Part shown: in pieces, positions 47,029 through 56,500 of the stretch
Layout of the letters: each line of letters starts with the position of its first letter
How positions within the stretch are numbered: the stretch's first letter is position 1
NCBI GenBank assembly: GCA_902362875.1
Contig: CABIYF010000002.1
Span: forward strand, 108,320-172,319
DNA from: Eubacteriaceae bacterium
Lineage (GTDB): Bacteria > Bacillota > Clostridia > Lachnospirales > Lachnospiraceae
Length of the DNA: 64,000 bases
Direction of reading: 5' to 3'
The notes under the pieces: model-generated
Told to the model about the DNA's origin: nothing
The model's input: only the letters and a program-made list of their open reading frames with translations
Database searches by the model: none
Made by a program: the position numbers and the translations under genes

Positions 47029-48351
47029 ATGGACAGAAAAAATTACAATTTATATTACATAAAGATTCTGATGGGAGTTGTAAACTTCGTTATTTTATTA
47101 TTTTTATCGACAGTATTTATTGTGACATTGAATAAGGTCAATCATGATTTTGGCGCTAGAAATTTTCTGGAGAATATCACATACCTTCCAACCGAACCGA
47201 TTGGATCAACAATCCTTGTGTTCATTGCATTTTTCCTGTTACTTTATATTATAGAGGTCAGGAAAAAGCAAAGGAATAAACAAAAGATATCCATCGTGTT
47301 GTATGCGGCAGAGATTTTATTGTGTCTGATCATCATTAAATTTTTATATGCAAATTATAATGGAGTGATTCTTCTTGTGATCGCAGACATTGTAACAGAT
47401 ATCAAAGACAAACATACAAGAACGATTTTCCTTGTCATCATGGGAATGATCTATCTGTTTTCTGATTATGATATCATTTCGATGTTTGTAAATATGATAT
47501 CTTTCCAGCAGTTTTTGAATGTGTATCCATCGAAGGTCAGTAGGATGATTCAGGGAACAAGAAATGTGCTGGTCGCAGTGAATGTCATTGCATTTATTTC
47601 ATATATGATCATTTTGATGAGAAACCAGATGAAGGAAAATGCAAGAATCGCCTTATTAAATATCCAGTTACAGACAGCCAATATACGACTTAAGGAAATG
47701 AATGAACAGTTGCAGGATTATGCACAGATGACAGAGAAGATGGCGGAGACAAGAGAGAGAAATAGGATCGCAAGAGAGATTCACGATACACTTGGGCATA
47801 CGATGACAGGATTATCGGCGGGAATCGACGCTTGTATCGCAATGATTGATTTTTCAGTAGATGCAACGAAAGAACAGCTCAATAAGATATCACTGGTTGC
47901 CAGACAAGGAATCAAGGATATCCGAAGATCCGTGAATAAATTAAGACCAGATGCGTTAGAACACAGCGGATTACAGGAAGCTTTAGAGAAAATGATAGAA
48001 GAAACCATGCAGGTTTCCGATGTGAAGATCAACTATGACTGTCAGGTGGAAGTGCTCAAATTTAATCAAGATGAAGAAGACATGATCTACCGTGTGGTAC
48101 AGGAAAGCATCACGAATGCGATCCGGCATGGAAAAGCAAAGAAAATTAATGTAACATTATGGAAAGAGGATAAGTGGTTAAATCTTGTTATCAAAGATAA
48201 TGGAATTGGATGCCAAGAGATTCATACGGGATTTGGTCTGATCCATATTGAAGAGAGAATTAAAATGTTAAAAGGAACTGTAGAATACGATGGAAGTGAC
48301 GGATTTACAGTCACAGCCAGAATACCGATCAGATGGGGTGAAAAACTATGA
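47029..48351 (+). CDS. NarL/DegS-type sensor histidine kinase
   Basis: A 440-residue kinase. About six membrane segments occupy residues 10-195 with short loops, so the protein itself has little extracellular sensing surface. A coiled coil (about 200-245) leads to the HisKA_3 dimerisation domain with the phospho-acceptor in IAREIHDTLGHTM. The HATPase domain has ESITNAIRHGKAK and IKDNGIGCQEIHTGFGL. It overlaps the response regulator gene by 4 bp. The flanking binding proteins could supply its input. Confidence 0.92.
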   Translation: MDRKNYNLYYIKILMGVVNFVILLFLSTVFIVTLNKVNHDFGARNFLENITYLPTEPIGSTILVFIAFFLLLYIIEVRKKQRNKQKISIVLYAAEILLCLIIIKFLYANYNGVILLVIADIVTDIKDKHTRTIFLVIMGMIYLFSDYDIISMFVNMISFQQFLNVYPSKVSRMIQGTRNVLVAVNVIAFISYMIILMRNQMKENARIALLNIQLQTANIRLKEMNEQLQDYAQMTEKMAETRERNRIAREIHDTLGHTMTGLSAGIDACIAMIDFSVDATKEQLNKISLVARQGIKDIRRSVNKLRPDALEHSGLQEALEKMIEETMQVSDVKINYDCQVEVLKFNQDEEDMIYRVVQESITNAIRHGKAKKINVTLWKEDKWLNLVIKDNGIGCQEIHTGFGLIHIEERIKMLKGTVEYDGSDGFTVTARIPIRWGEKL

Positions 48352-49016
48352 TTAAAGTGATGATTGCAGACGATCAGGAATTGATCAGACAGAGTTTACA
48401 GATTGTTCTTGAGATGAAAGAAGGTATTGAGGTAATCGCAACAGCCAAAGACGGGCGTGAAGTCATTCAGGAAGTAAGAAAAGATAAACCAGATGTTATC
48501 TTAATGGATGTGCGTATGCCGGAGATGGATGGAGTACAATGTACACAGATCATTAAAAGCCAGTATCCAGAGATCAAGATCATCATATTGACAACATTTG
48601 ATGATGATGAATTTGTATACAATGCGTTAAAACATGGAGCAAGCGGTTATCTTCTTAAAGGTATTTCCATGGATGAACTGGAAAAGGCGATCAAAACAGT
48701 TTACAGCGGTGGTGCTATGATCAATCCAGAAGTAGCAACGAAAGTGGTGGATTTCTTTTCAGAAATGGCGCAGAGCAATTATGATACAACGATTCATGCA
48801 GAAAACGTGGAAGATATCACAGATGCAGAATGGGATATCATTAAATTAGTTGGAAGAGGAATGTCCAATAAGGAGATAGCGTCAGAATTAAGCCTTTCTG
48901 AAGGAACAGTAAGAAATTATCTAAGCACGATCTTAAGTAAACTCGATTTAAGAGACCGGACACAGCTTGCCATCTGGGAAGTTCAGTCTGGCTCCGCAAA
49001 ATACGGGAGAAGATAG
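48348..49016 (+). CDS. NarL/FixJ-type response regulator
   Basis: A 222-residue regulator. The receiver domain has ADDQELIRQS, the phospho-acceptor Asp in VILMDVRMPEMDG, a conserved Thr in ILTTFDDDEF and Lys in YLLKGIS. The LuxR-type HTH (VGRGMSNKEIASELSLSEGTVRNYLSTIL) binds DNA. Its likely target is the downstream PTS operon, which has a 7-2-7 inverted repeat upstream. The next gene starts immediately after its stop. Confidence 0.93.
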   Translation: MIKVMIADDQELIRQSLQIVLEMKEGIEVIATAKDGREVIQEVRKDKPDVILMDVRMPEMDGVQCTQIIKSQYPEIKIIILTTFDDDEFVYNALKHGASGYLLKGISMDELEKAIKTVYSGGAMINPEVATKVVDFFSEMAQSNYDTTIHAENVEDITDAEWDIIKLVGRGMSNKEIASELSLSEGTVRNYLSTILSKLDLRDRTQLAIWEVQSGSAKYGRR

Positions 49017-50354
49017 ATGAGACAGAAACTAGAAAAATGGTGGAAACGCATCATCATTGCAGGACTTGTCATAAGTATTGTTTCCGTTGGATTTGTAGTT
49101 TATCCAAAGCAAAAACAGATTGTTCTGACATTTGGAATGTTCGCAGGAAACCAATGGAATGTACCAGATGATGACTGCTATAAGATGATCGATCAGGCAA
49201 TCAAAGAATTTGAAGAAGAATATCCGAATGTAAAGATTAAATATCAAAGCGGAATCTTAAAAGATGATTATTCCGAATGGATTTCAGAGAAATCGCTAAA
49301 AGGAGATCTTCCAGATATCTTTATGGTACTTCCAGAAGACTTCAGCACATTTTCATCAGTAGGTGTTTTGAAAAATTTAGATTCCTATATCAGCAGCGAT
49401 ACTTCTTTTGATAAAAATGGTTATTATAAAGGAAGTTACAATGCGGGGATATACAAAGGACATCAGTACGCACTTCCATATGAAAGTGTACCAACATTAA
49501 TGATGGTAAATAAAACATTGCTGAAAAAAGAGCATATCAAGATGCCAGATAATAACTGGACATGGGATGACTTTTATAAGATCTGCCAAAAGGTTACAAA
49601 AGATACAAAAGATACAAAAGATACAAATGGTGACGGCCGCCTGGATCAGTTTGGAGTATATGATTATCAATGGGATGATGCAACGCTGAGCAATGGTGGA
49701 AAGATTTTTAACGCGAGTGGAACAAAATGCAATTTATCATCGAAAGCGATAGAGAATGCGGTATTATTTACAAAAAAAATTCAGAAGATTTCATCATTTA
49801 CCAATCTGACATCGGATGATTTTGATTCAGGGAATATTGCATTCCGCCCAATGACATTTTCAGAATTCAGAACATATAAGCCATATCCATGGAAAATCAA
49901 TAAATATTTTGATTTCAAATGGGACTGTATCAGACTGCCTTCTGGACCAGATGGTGCCAATAAGACAAGAGTTGACAATCTGTTGATGGGAATCAGCAAT
50001 CAGACAAAGAATAGTGAGATGGCATGGAAATTTTTAAAGAAGTTATGTTACGAGAAAAAAACACAGCAAAATATATTTAAATATCGTCAGGGGATTTCTC
50101 CATTAAAATCTGTAACAAGATCAAAGCAGGCACAACAGATGTTAGAAAATAGCATTGGAGAAGATATGAGTGCAAAAATGAACTTATTAGATGAGTTGAT
50201 GGAAAATGCCATGGAGATTCCGAAATTCAGAAAATATAATGAAGCATACCAGCAGATTGATAGTGAGATGACGAGAATTCTTACGGATGAAGAACAGTTT
50301 GACACGAATATTTTAAAGTTAAAACAGGAGATTGATAAGCTTCTCAATCAGTAA
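49017..50354 (+). CDS. Membrane-tethered ABC-type extracellular sugar-binding protein (SBP_bac_1)
   Basis: A 445-residue family 1 solute-binding protein. Residues 9-29 form a signal anchor with no lipobox. The fold is recognisable from FGMFAGNQWN, IKEFEEEYPNVKIKYQ, DIFMVLPEDF, ALPYESVPTLMMVNKTLL and WTWDDFYKICQKV. A calcium-loop-like DTNGDGRLDQFG is preceded by TKD repeats encoded by three 9-bp units. As with the first binding protein there is no permease or ATPase gene. It abuts the response regulator with no gap, so it probably belongs to the sensing complex for an oligosaccharide. Confidence 0.82.
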   Translation: MRQKLEKWWKRIIIAGLVISIVSVGFVVYPKQKQIVLTFGMFAGNQWNVPDDDCYKMIDQAIKEFEEEYPNVKIKYQSGILKDDYSEWISEKSLKGDLPDIFMVLPEDFSTFSSVGVLKNLDSYISSDTSFDKNGYYKGSYNAGIYKGHQYALPYESVPTLMMVNKTLLKKEHIKMPDNNWTWDDFYKICQKVTKDTKDTKDTNGDGRLDQFGVYDYQWDDATLSNGGKIFNASGTKCNLSSKAIENAVLFTKKIQKISSFTNLTSDDFDSGNIAFRPMTFSEFRTYKPYPWKINKYFDFKWDCIRLPSGPDGANKTRVDNLLMGISNQTKNSEMAWKFLKKLCYEKKTQQNIFKYRQGISPLKSVTRSKQAQQMLENSIGEDMSAKMNLLDELMENAMEIPKFRKYNEAYQQIDSEMTRILTDEEQFDTNILKLKQEIDKLLNQ

Positions 50355-50365
50355 CAAAACATGAA

Positions 50366-50381
50366 TATGACATTTGTCACA
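50366..50381 (+). promoter_or_regulatory. 7-2-7 inverted repeat, candidate response regulator site
   Basis: TATGACA-TT-TGTCACA is an inverted repeat matching in 6 of 7 pairs, spaced by 2 bp, the geometry known for NarL-type regulators. It lies about 115 bp upstream of the PTS IIA start. Confidence 0.4.
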
Positions 50382-50385
50382 TAAA

Positions 50386-50437
50386 AAAGGACATCTGTAA
50401 ATTGAAAGTAATGACAATTTGCAGATGTCCTTTTTTT
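50386..50437 (+). terminator. Terminator between the sensor cluster and the PTS operon
   Basis: AAAGGACATCTGTAAATTG pairs with CAATTTGCAGATGTCCTTT (one G-U) around a 10-nt loop and ends in a T run. Confidence 0.93.
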
Positions 50438-50494
50438 GCGTAATTGCTAGAATAAACTTGTAAATAAGAGATAGGAAAAAGAAAGGAGAAGAGG

Positions 50495-50929
50495 ATGAAA
50501 TATGTAGTATTAGTCAGCCACGGAACATTCGCACCGGGACTTCACAGCGTATTAAAGATGTTAGCTGGTGGAGAAAGAGAAGACGTGATCAGCGTCGGAT
50601 TAGAAGATGGAATGAGTGCTGATGAATTCGCAGAGAAATTCAGCAATGCGATCAGCAAGATCACAGTAGACGATGAGATCATTCTTCTTGGTGATATTGT
50701 GGGTGGATCACCTCTTACAAATGCAATTGAACAGGTATCAAACAAAGGGCTGATCGGTCAGACAGTGATCTTTGGTGGAATGAATCTGGCAATGGCATTG
50801 ACAGCAACGTTAATGAAAGACGGCGTAGATACAGACATGCTAAAAGACAGCTTGATCAATGAGGCAAAAGATGCAGTTAAAGAATTTGTTATGACACCAG
50901 CAAACGATGATGAAGAAGACGATATTTAA
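50495..50929 (+). CDS. PTS mannose/fructose-family IIA component
   Basis: A 144-residue EIIA-Man protein. The phosphorylated His9 lies in VVLVSHGTFAPG, and GDIVGGSPLTNA is the second family signature. It accepts phosphate from HPr and passes it to IIB. The acidic tail is common. First gene of a complete IIA-IIB-IIC-IID operon. With the GH32 gene downstream, the arrangement resembles the B. subtilis levDEFG-sacC locus, suggesting fructose from fructans as substrate. AAAGGAG precedes the ATG. Confidence 0.92.
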   Translation: MKYVVLVSHGTFAPGLHSVLKMLAGGEREDVISVGLEDGMSADEFAEKFSNAISKITVDDEIILLGDIVGGSPLTNAIEQVSNKGLIGQTVIFGGMNLAMALTATLMKDGVDTDMLKDSLINEAKDAVKEFVMTPANDDEEDDI

Positions 50930-50949
50930 ATTTTAAGGAGGAAAAAAAT

Positions 50950-51447
50950 ATGTCAGTTTCATTTTTAAGAATTGATGACCGTATGATCCATGGTCAGACA
51001 GTAACACGTTGGTCACTAGAGTATCCATGCGATGGACTGATCGCAGTGAACGACAAAGCAGCAACAACAGATGCTCTTAAGATGGCATATAAGAGTGCCA
51101 GTACAAAGAAAACATTTGTTTGGACTTATGAAGCATGGAAGAAGAAAAACCAGAAAGTATTAGACAGCAAAGACAATTACTTCCTGATCACAAAAGATCC
51201 AATTCAGATGAAGAAGATCTTAGTGGATGATGGATTTGTTCCAAGTGATGTAAAGAAAGTGATCGTGGGACCATGTAATGACAGACCAGGAGCTGTCAAA
51301 CTTGGTAATAACCAATCTATTACACAGGAAGAAGCAGAAGCTTTAGAAGCGATCAGCAAAGCTGGTTATGAAATCGAATTCGCACTGATCAAAGAAGCGT
51401 CCATCGGAACATGGGATAAATTCAGAGGTCAGTTTGGATTTAACTAA
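50950..51447 (+). CDS. PTS mannose/fructose-family IIB component
   Basis: A 165-residue EIIB-Man protein with the phosphorylated His14 in FLRIDDRMIHGQTVTRW. The C-terminal part KVIVGPCNDRPGAVKLGNNQS is also family-typical (shown in part). It transfers phosphate to the sugar at IIC/IID. An AAGGAGG site is 8 bp upstream. It is closely similar to the IIB at 62813-63304. Confidence 0.94.
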   Translation: MSVSFLRIDDRMIHGQTVTRWSLEYPCDGLIAVNDKAATTDALKMAYKSASTKKTFVWTYEAWKKKNQKVLDSKDNYFLITKDPIQMKKILVDDGFVPSDVKKVIVGPCNDRPGAVKLGNNQSITQEEAEALEAISKAGYEIEFALIKEASIGTWDKFRGQFGFN

Positions 51448-51473
51448 GAACCCAACAGAGAGGAGAAACTATT

Positions 51474-52328
51474 ATGACAATTAGTTGGTTACAAGCAATC
51501 ATTTTAGGTATTTTTGCCTGCTTATCCAGTATGCCTGGTATGGGAGGTACAACCATTGGTAACTACACATTAGGAAGACCATTAGTCGCAGGTCTTGTCT
51601 GCGGTATCGTACTTGGAGATGTACAGGCAGGTGTTTTAGTCGGTGCAGCAATGCAGGTTGTATATATCGCATTAGTTACACCAGGAGGAACAGTATCAGC
51701 AGACGTTCGTGCCGTATCTTATATCGGTATTCCACTGGCAATGTTAGCATTAAATTCTTACGGATTAGATCCTGCATCTGCAAAAGGTATCTCATTAGCA
51801 ACATCTTTTGGAGCAATGGTAGGAACAATCGGTACAGTATTATTCTATGGGACAGCAACAATCAACCTTGTATGGCAGCACATTGGATGGAAAGCCGTTG
51901 AAAAAGGTGATTTCAAGAAACTTTATACAGTAGACATGGTTCTTCCATGGATCTCTCATATCATCTGCAGTTTCTTACCAGCAGTTGTAATGTGTAAATT
52001 AGGAGTTCCTGTAGTAGAAACAATCAAAACAACATTACCAATGGACGGAATTGCAATGAAAACACTGTTTACAGTAGGTAGCTTACTTCCTTGTGTAGGT
52101 ATTGCGATCTTATTAAAACAGGTAGTAACAAAAGCAGTTGACTTTGTACCATTCTTCTTCGGATTTACATTAGCAGCAAGTATGGGATTAAACCTTGTAT
52201 CAGTAACAGTCGTAGCAGGAATGTTTGCAATTCTTCACTACAACATTAAAATGGTAGGAATCAGAGCAAAAGAAGCAGCCTTAGCTTCCGGCGGTTCCTT
52301 TGATGATGATGACGAGGAGGATATTTAA
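51474..52328 (+). CDS. PTS mannose/fructose-family IIC component
   Basis: A 284-residue membrane permease subunit with about eight hydrophobic segments. Typical segments are GRPLVAGLVCGIVLGD, YIALVTPGGTVSADVRAVSY and LPWISHIICSFLPAV. The acidic C-terminus ends in DDDDEEDI. It provides full-length reference for the truncated paralogue at 63334. IID starts 1 bp after its stop. Confidence 0.93.
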   Translation: MTISWLQAIILGIFACLSSMPGMGGTTIGNYTLGRPLVAGLVCGIVLGDVQAGVLVGAAMQVVYIALVTPGGTVSADVRAVSYIGIPLAMLALNSYGLDPASAKGISLATSFGAMVGTIGTVLFYGTATINLVWQHIGWKAVEKGDFKKLYTVDMVLPWISHIICSFLPAVVMCKLGVPVVETIKTTLPMDGIAMKTLFTVGSLLPCVGIAILLKQVVTKAVDFVPFFFGFTLAASMGLNLVSVTVVAGMFAILHYNIKMVGIRAKEAALASGGSFDDDDEEDI

Positions 52329-52329
52329 T

Positions 52330-53166
52330 ATGGCAGAGAAAAAACTATCTAAAAAAGCGTTAAATAAATCATTCCGTAACTGGGCTTATGGAAACTTAAC
52401 ATGTTTCTCTCAGGAACATATGCAGACATTTGGTTATCTGTGTGCAATGCTTCCACTGGTAGAAGAATTATATGAAACTAAAGAAGAACAGAAAGAAGCA
52501 ATGAATACATATACAGCTTTCTTCAACACAGAACCACAGGTTGGATCTATCATCGTAGGTATCACAGCTGGTCTTGAGGAAGCAAAAGCAAATGGAAATG
52601 AAGATATCGATGCAGAAGCGATCAATGGTATCCGTGCTGGTCTTATGGGACCTTTAGCAGGTATTGGTGATTCCTTAGTAGTTGGTACATTAATTCCTAT
52701 CTTACTTGGTATCGCACTGGGATTATCAACAGGCGGATCAGTCGTAGGACCTATCTTCTATATCGTAGCATGGAACCTGATCATGGCATTTGGAATGAAG
52801 TTCTTATACTTCAAAGGATATGAACTTGGTGGAAAAGCCGTAGATATTCTGGTTGGTGAGCAAGCAACCGCAATCCGTGAAGCAGTCGTTATGTTAGGAA
52901 CAATGGTTGTTGGATCTGTAGCAGCAACATGGGTATCAGTAAAAACATCATTCCATCTCGTAAACAGTGCAGGAAAAGAATTCTTAAATCTTCAGAATCA
53001 GTTAGACGGAGTATATCCAGGATTCTTAACAGCAGCTTTTGTAATCTTCTGTTGGTGGTTAATGTCAAAGAAAAAAGTATCTCCAGTTGTTACAATGTTG
53101 ATCTTAGTAGTTGTAGCATTTATCGGAGTTATGATCGGATTCTTTAACCCAGGATTAAAATACTAA
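52330..53166 (+). CDS. PTS mannose/fructose-family IID component
   Basis: A 278-residue protein starting MAEKKLSKKALNKSFRNW, with the family motif FNTEPQVGSIIVGITAGLEE and GIRAGLMGPLAGIGDSL. C-terminal hydrophobic segments complete the permease with IIC. The start at 52330 was chosen over an upstream in-frame Met inside IIC because of the GAGGAGG site and family fit. Confidence 0.93.
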   Translation: MAEKKLSKKALNKSFRNWAYGNLTCFSQEHMQTFGYLCAMLPLVEELYETKEEQKEAMNTYTAFFNTEPQVGSIIVGITAGLEEAKANGNEDIDAEAINGIRAGLMGPLAGIGDSLVVGTLIPILLGIALGLSTGGSVVGPIFYIVAWNLIMAFGMKFLYFKGYELGGKAVDILVGEQATAIREAVVMLGTMVVGSVAATWVSVKTSFHLVNSAGKEFLNLQNQLDGVYPGFLTAAFVIFCWWLMSKKKVSPVVTMLILVVVAFIGVMIGFFNPGLKY

Positions 53167-53181
53167 GAAAGGAAGTATATT

Positions 53182-53466
53182 ATGACAACACAAACAAGAG
53201 CACAGCAGCTAAAAGAAATTGAATTTCAGACACAAATGCTCAATAACCTCAAAAAATGGATTCGCAATCTCATTATTTTATCCTCTATCGGAATCATACT
53301 TGCGTACTGGGGACTAGGTGTCCAAAGTAAAATGCCATTTACAGTATTTGGTGTAGTTGGAGTGATCATTACGATCATCAGTGTGATACTTTGTGTTGTC
53401 ATAGGCCTTGGTATTAAGCGAGGAAGAGCAAACGTAGACAAGATATTACAATTAGTGAAAGCCTAA
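53182..53466 (+). CDS. Small two-helix membrane protein after PTS IID
   Basis: A 94-residue protein with a charged, coiled N-terminus (about 1-27) and two membrane helices (about 28-48 and 55-78), then a basic tail. I do not recognise the family. It starts 15 bp after IID behind GAAAGGAAG and ends before a terminator, so it is part of the PTS operon. A PTS accessory or regulatory subunit is possible. Confidence 0.65.
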   Translation: MTTQTRAQQLKEIEFQTQMLNNLKKWIRNLIILSSIGIILAYWGLGVQSKMPFTVFGVVGVIITIISVILCVVIGLGIKRGRANVDKILQLVKA

Positions 53467-53491
53467 GCATAGAACTATTGTTTTTTGAGTG

Positions 53492-53525
53492 AAAAAGGAC
53501 GATTATAGTTAGATCGTCCTTTTTT
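53492..53525 (+). terminator. Terminator at the end of the PTS operon
   Basis: AAAAAGGACGAT and ATCGTCCTTTTT form a perfect 12-bp stem with a 9-nt loop. It lies just upstream of the GH32 gene, which must either be read through or have its own promoter. Confidence 0.92.
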
Positions 53526-53548
53526 GTACAAAGAAAGAAGGAAAAATT

Positions 53549-56500
53549 ATGAGAAAAGTAAGTCCAAGATTATTGGCACTAATGATGGCAGGAGCTGTTA
53601 CAGTTACTTCCATAACACCAGTAACAGGATATCAAACGATTACTGTAAATGCTGCAACAGATAGTCAGGAGAAAGAGGCAGCGCAAGGATATCAAACGAA
53701 TTTAACAGGTTTTGAATATAAGAAAGGTGATTGGAAAGAAACAAAAGATGGTCTGTACAGCAATGCAGTTGATAAAGGAGACTGTTTTGCATTCAGTAAA
53801 ACAACAGCTAAGAATTTTGTATATTCTACAGACGTAACATTTAAGAGGAATCAAGGTGCAGCAACATTAATTTTCCGTTTTAATAATAATATTGATAATA
53901 AAGAATGCTATGCGGTAAATATCGATGGAGGTTCGCATAAATGCAAGTTTTGGCGATGGCAGGAAAATAGTGATTATCAGTTGATTGATGAAAAAGAAGT
54001 AAAAGAAACGGATGATGAGAAATATACTTTAAAAGTAGTGGCTTATGATTCATGGATTTCTTATTATGTAAATGATACTTTGATAGCAAGTACAGGTGAT
54101 TATACACTTCAAAAAGACGACAAAGGACAGAGTACTGTTTTGACAGAAGGTTCTCTTGGTCTATTAAATTGGAATGGTGAGATGACATTCCAAAATACCT
54201 ATTATACAGAATTAAATGATCAAAACACACCAGAGTTAAAAAATATCTCGGTATCTTCCTCAACTGGAGATGTGGAGAAAGCAGCACAATTTACATCCAC
54301 AGAACCAATTATGATTCAGTATGTAAAGAATAATGCAGAAACAGTAGACTTGAATATCGAAAAGAAAAATAAAAATGCAGATGTACAGGTTGAATATGAT
54401 GGAAAAACATATAACGATGGAAAGAATATTCCAGTTAAAGTTGGTAAGAATTACATTACAGTAAAGAGCACAGTTCAGGGAGAAAATGGACAGACAGCAA
54501 CTTTAACATATCGTGTAAATGTGCATCGCCGAGCAGCAGATAAAACTTATTATAATGAAGCATACAGAAATCAGTATCATTATTCTGTAAAAGACGGATG
54601 GGGAAATGATTTAAATGGATTGGTTAAGTATAAAGGAACATATCACATGTTTTATCAGTTCTATGATGATACAAAATGGGGGCCAATGCATTGGGCACAT
54701 GCAACAAGTAAAGATTTGATCCATTGGGAAGAACAGCCAATTGCATTATATCCAGATGCAAATGGAGCTATGTTTTCAGGATGTATTGTAGCGGATGAAA
54801 AGAATACATCAGGACTTTTTGGTGACGGCAATGAAGGTGGATTAGTTGCATTGATCACAGCAGATGGAAATGGACAACGTATTAAAGTTGCCTATAGTAC
54901 AGATGAAGGAAAAACTTGGAAAAAAACAAATAAAATTGCAGCAGACTGGTCAAAAGATCCATTAAACAATAGAGATTTCCGAGATCCTAAAGTTTTTAGA
55001 TGGGAAAATAAATGGTTTATGGTAATTGCAGGCGGACCACTTCGTATTTATTCATCAGACAATCTGACAGATTGGAAATGTGAATCTACATATGCAGATC
55101 TTCATACAGAATGCCCTGACCTTTATCCAATTGAAACAAAAGATGGTGTGAAATGGGTACTTTCCCGCGGTGGAAGATTTTATAAAGTCGGTGATTTTAA
55201 ACAAGTTGATGGAAAATGGAAATTTGTTGCAGATGAAGCTTACAAAGACAGTGATGGTGTTATGAACTTTGGTAAAGATTCCTATGCAGCAATGACATAT
55301 TATGTACAAGACTTCGGAACACAGGAAAACCCAACAATTCCAGAGATCATCGAAGGAAATTGGATGAATACATGGGATGATTATTGTAACAAAGTTGCAG
55401 ATACTGTAGGACAGAACTTTAATGGAACTTATAATCTGAATCTTAAAGTAGGACTGAAACAGGAAAATGGAAAATATGTATTAACCCAGACACCAATTAG
55501 TGCATATGAAAGTTTAAGGGATACAGAAAACAAGATTTCTTATAAAGATGTTACAATTTCAGAAGATAATAATTTATTAAAGGATTTTGCAAAAGATACT
55601 TATGAAATTGTTGCAAAATTTACACCATCAGAGAAAACAAAGAAAGTTGGATTCAGACTGAGAAAGAATCAAAATGATACAGAATACACAGATGTAATTT
55701 ATGATTTACAAAATGAAAAGCTTTCTATAGACAGAAGTAAATCAGGAAAGATCATCAGTCAGGAATTCAAAAAAATAAATGAGCAGACAAATGTGAAGAA
55801 GAACGAAGATGGTTCTGTAGAATTACATATTTATGTAGACAAAGCAAGTGTAGAAATATTTAGTAATGACTATACAGCAGCAGGAGCAAACCAGATATTC
55901 CCAACACCTACAAGCTTAGGAGCATCTGTTATTGTAGAAGGAGATCCTGTGAAAGCAGATATTGATATTTATCCAATGAAATCAATCTGGACAGATAAGG
56001 AAGAAGTGACAGATGCAGAATCAGTTGGATCTATGCAGAATGAGAGCCAGTCATTATATGTTGGTGATAATGTAGAACTAAGTACATATGTACTTCCAAC
56101 TTCTGTAGATCAGACAGTAACATGGGATGTTACAGAAGGAAAAGATGTTGTAAGTATCAAAGAATCAAATGGAAAAGCGGTTGTAACAGCATTAAAATCA
56201 GGAAAAGCAACAGTTACTGCGGCAAGTAAATTAGATCCATCAAAGAAAAAGATATTTACAATTAATGTAAAAGAAAATAATTTTAAAACAAACATTAAGA
56301 AATTTGTAAATATAAGTGGTAATTGGGCAATTGATGGAGAAGTTTTATCAGATTCTAATCAGTCTGCAAATGACTTTTATATGTCTGAAGATGCAATAGT
56401 TAATGAAAAATCAACAATAGAAACAGACATAGCATTTACAAATGGATTGGTAAATTTAATTTTTGCATCATCATCAACAGATCCTAATGGAGCATATTGT

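Noticed and set aside
49590-49660. Dockerin-type calcium motif in the second binding protein
   Set aside because: Only one DTNGDGRLDQFG loop is present, and this loop is common in family 1 solute-binding proteins.
50438-50494. Sigma-54 promoter for the LevDEFG-like PTS
   Set aside because: No GG-N10-GC element was found between the terminator and the IIA start.
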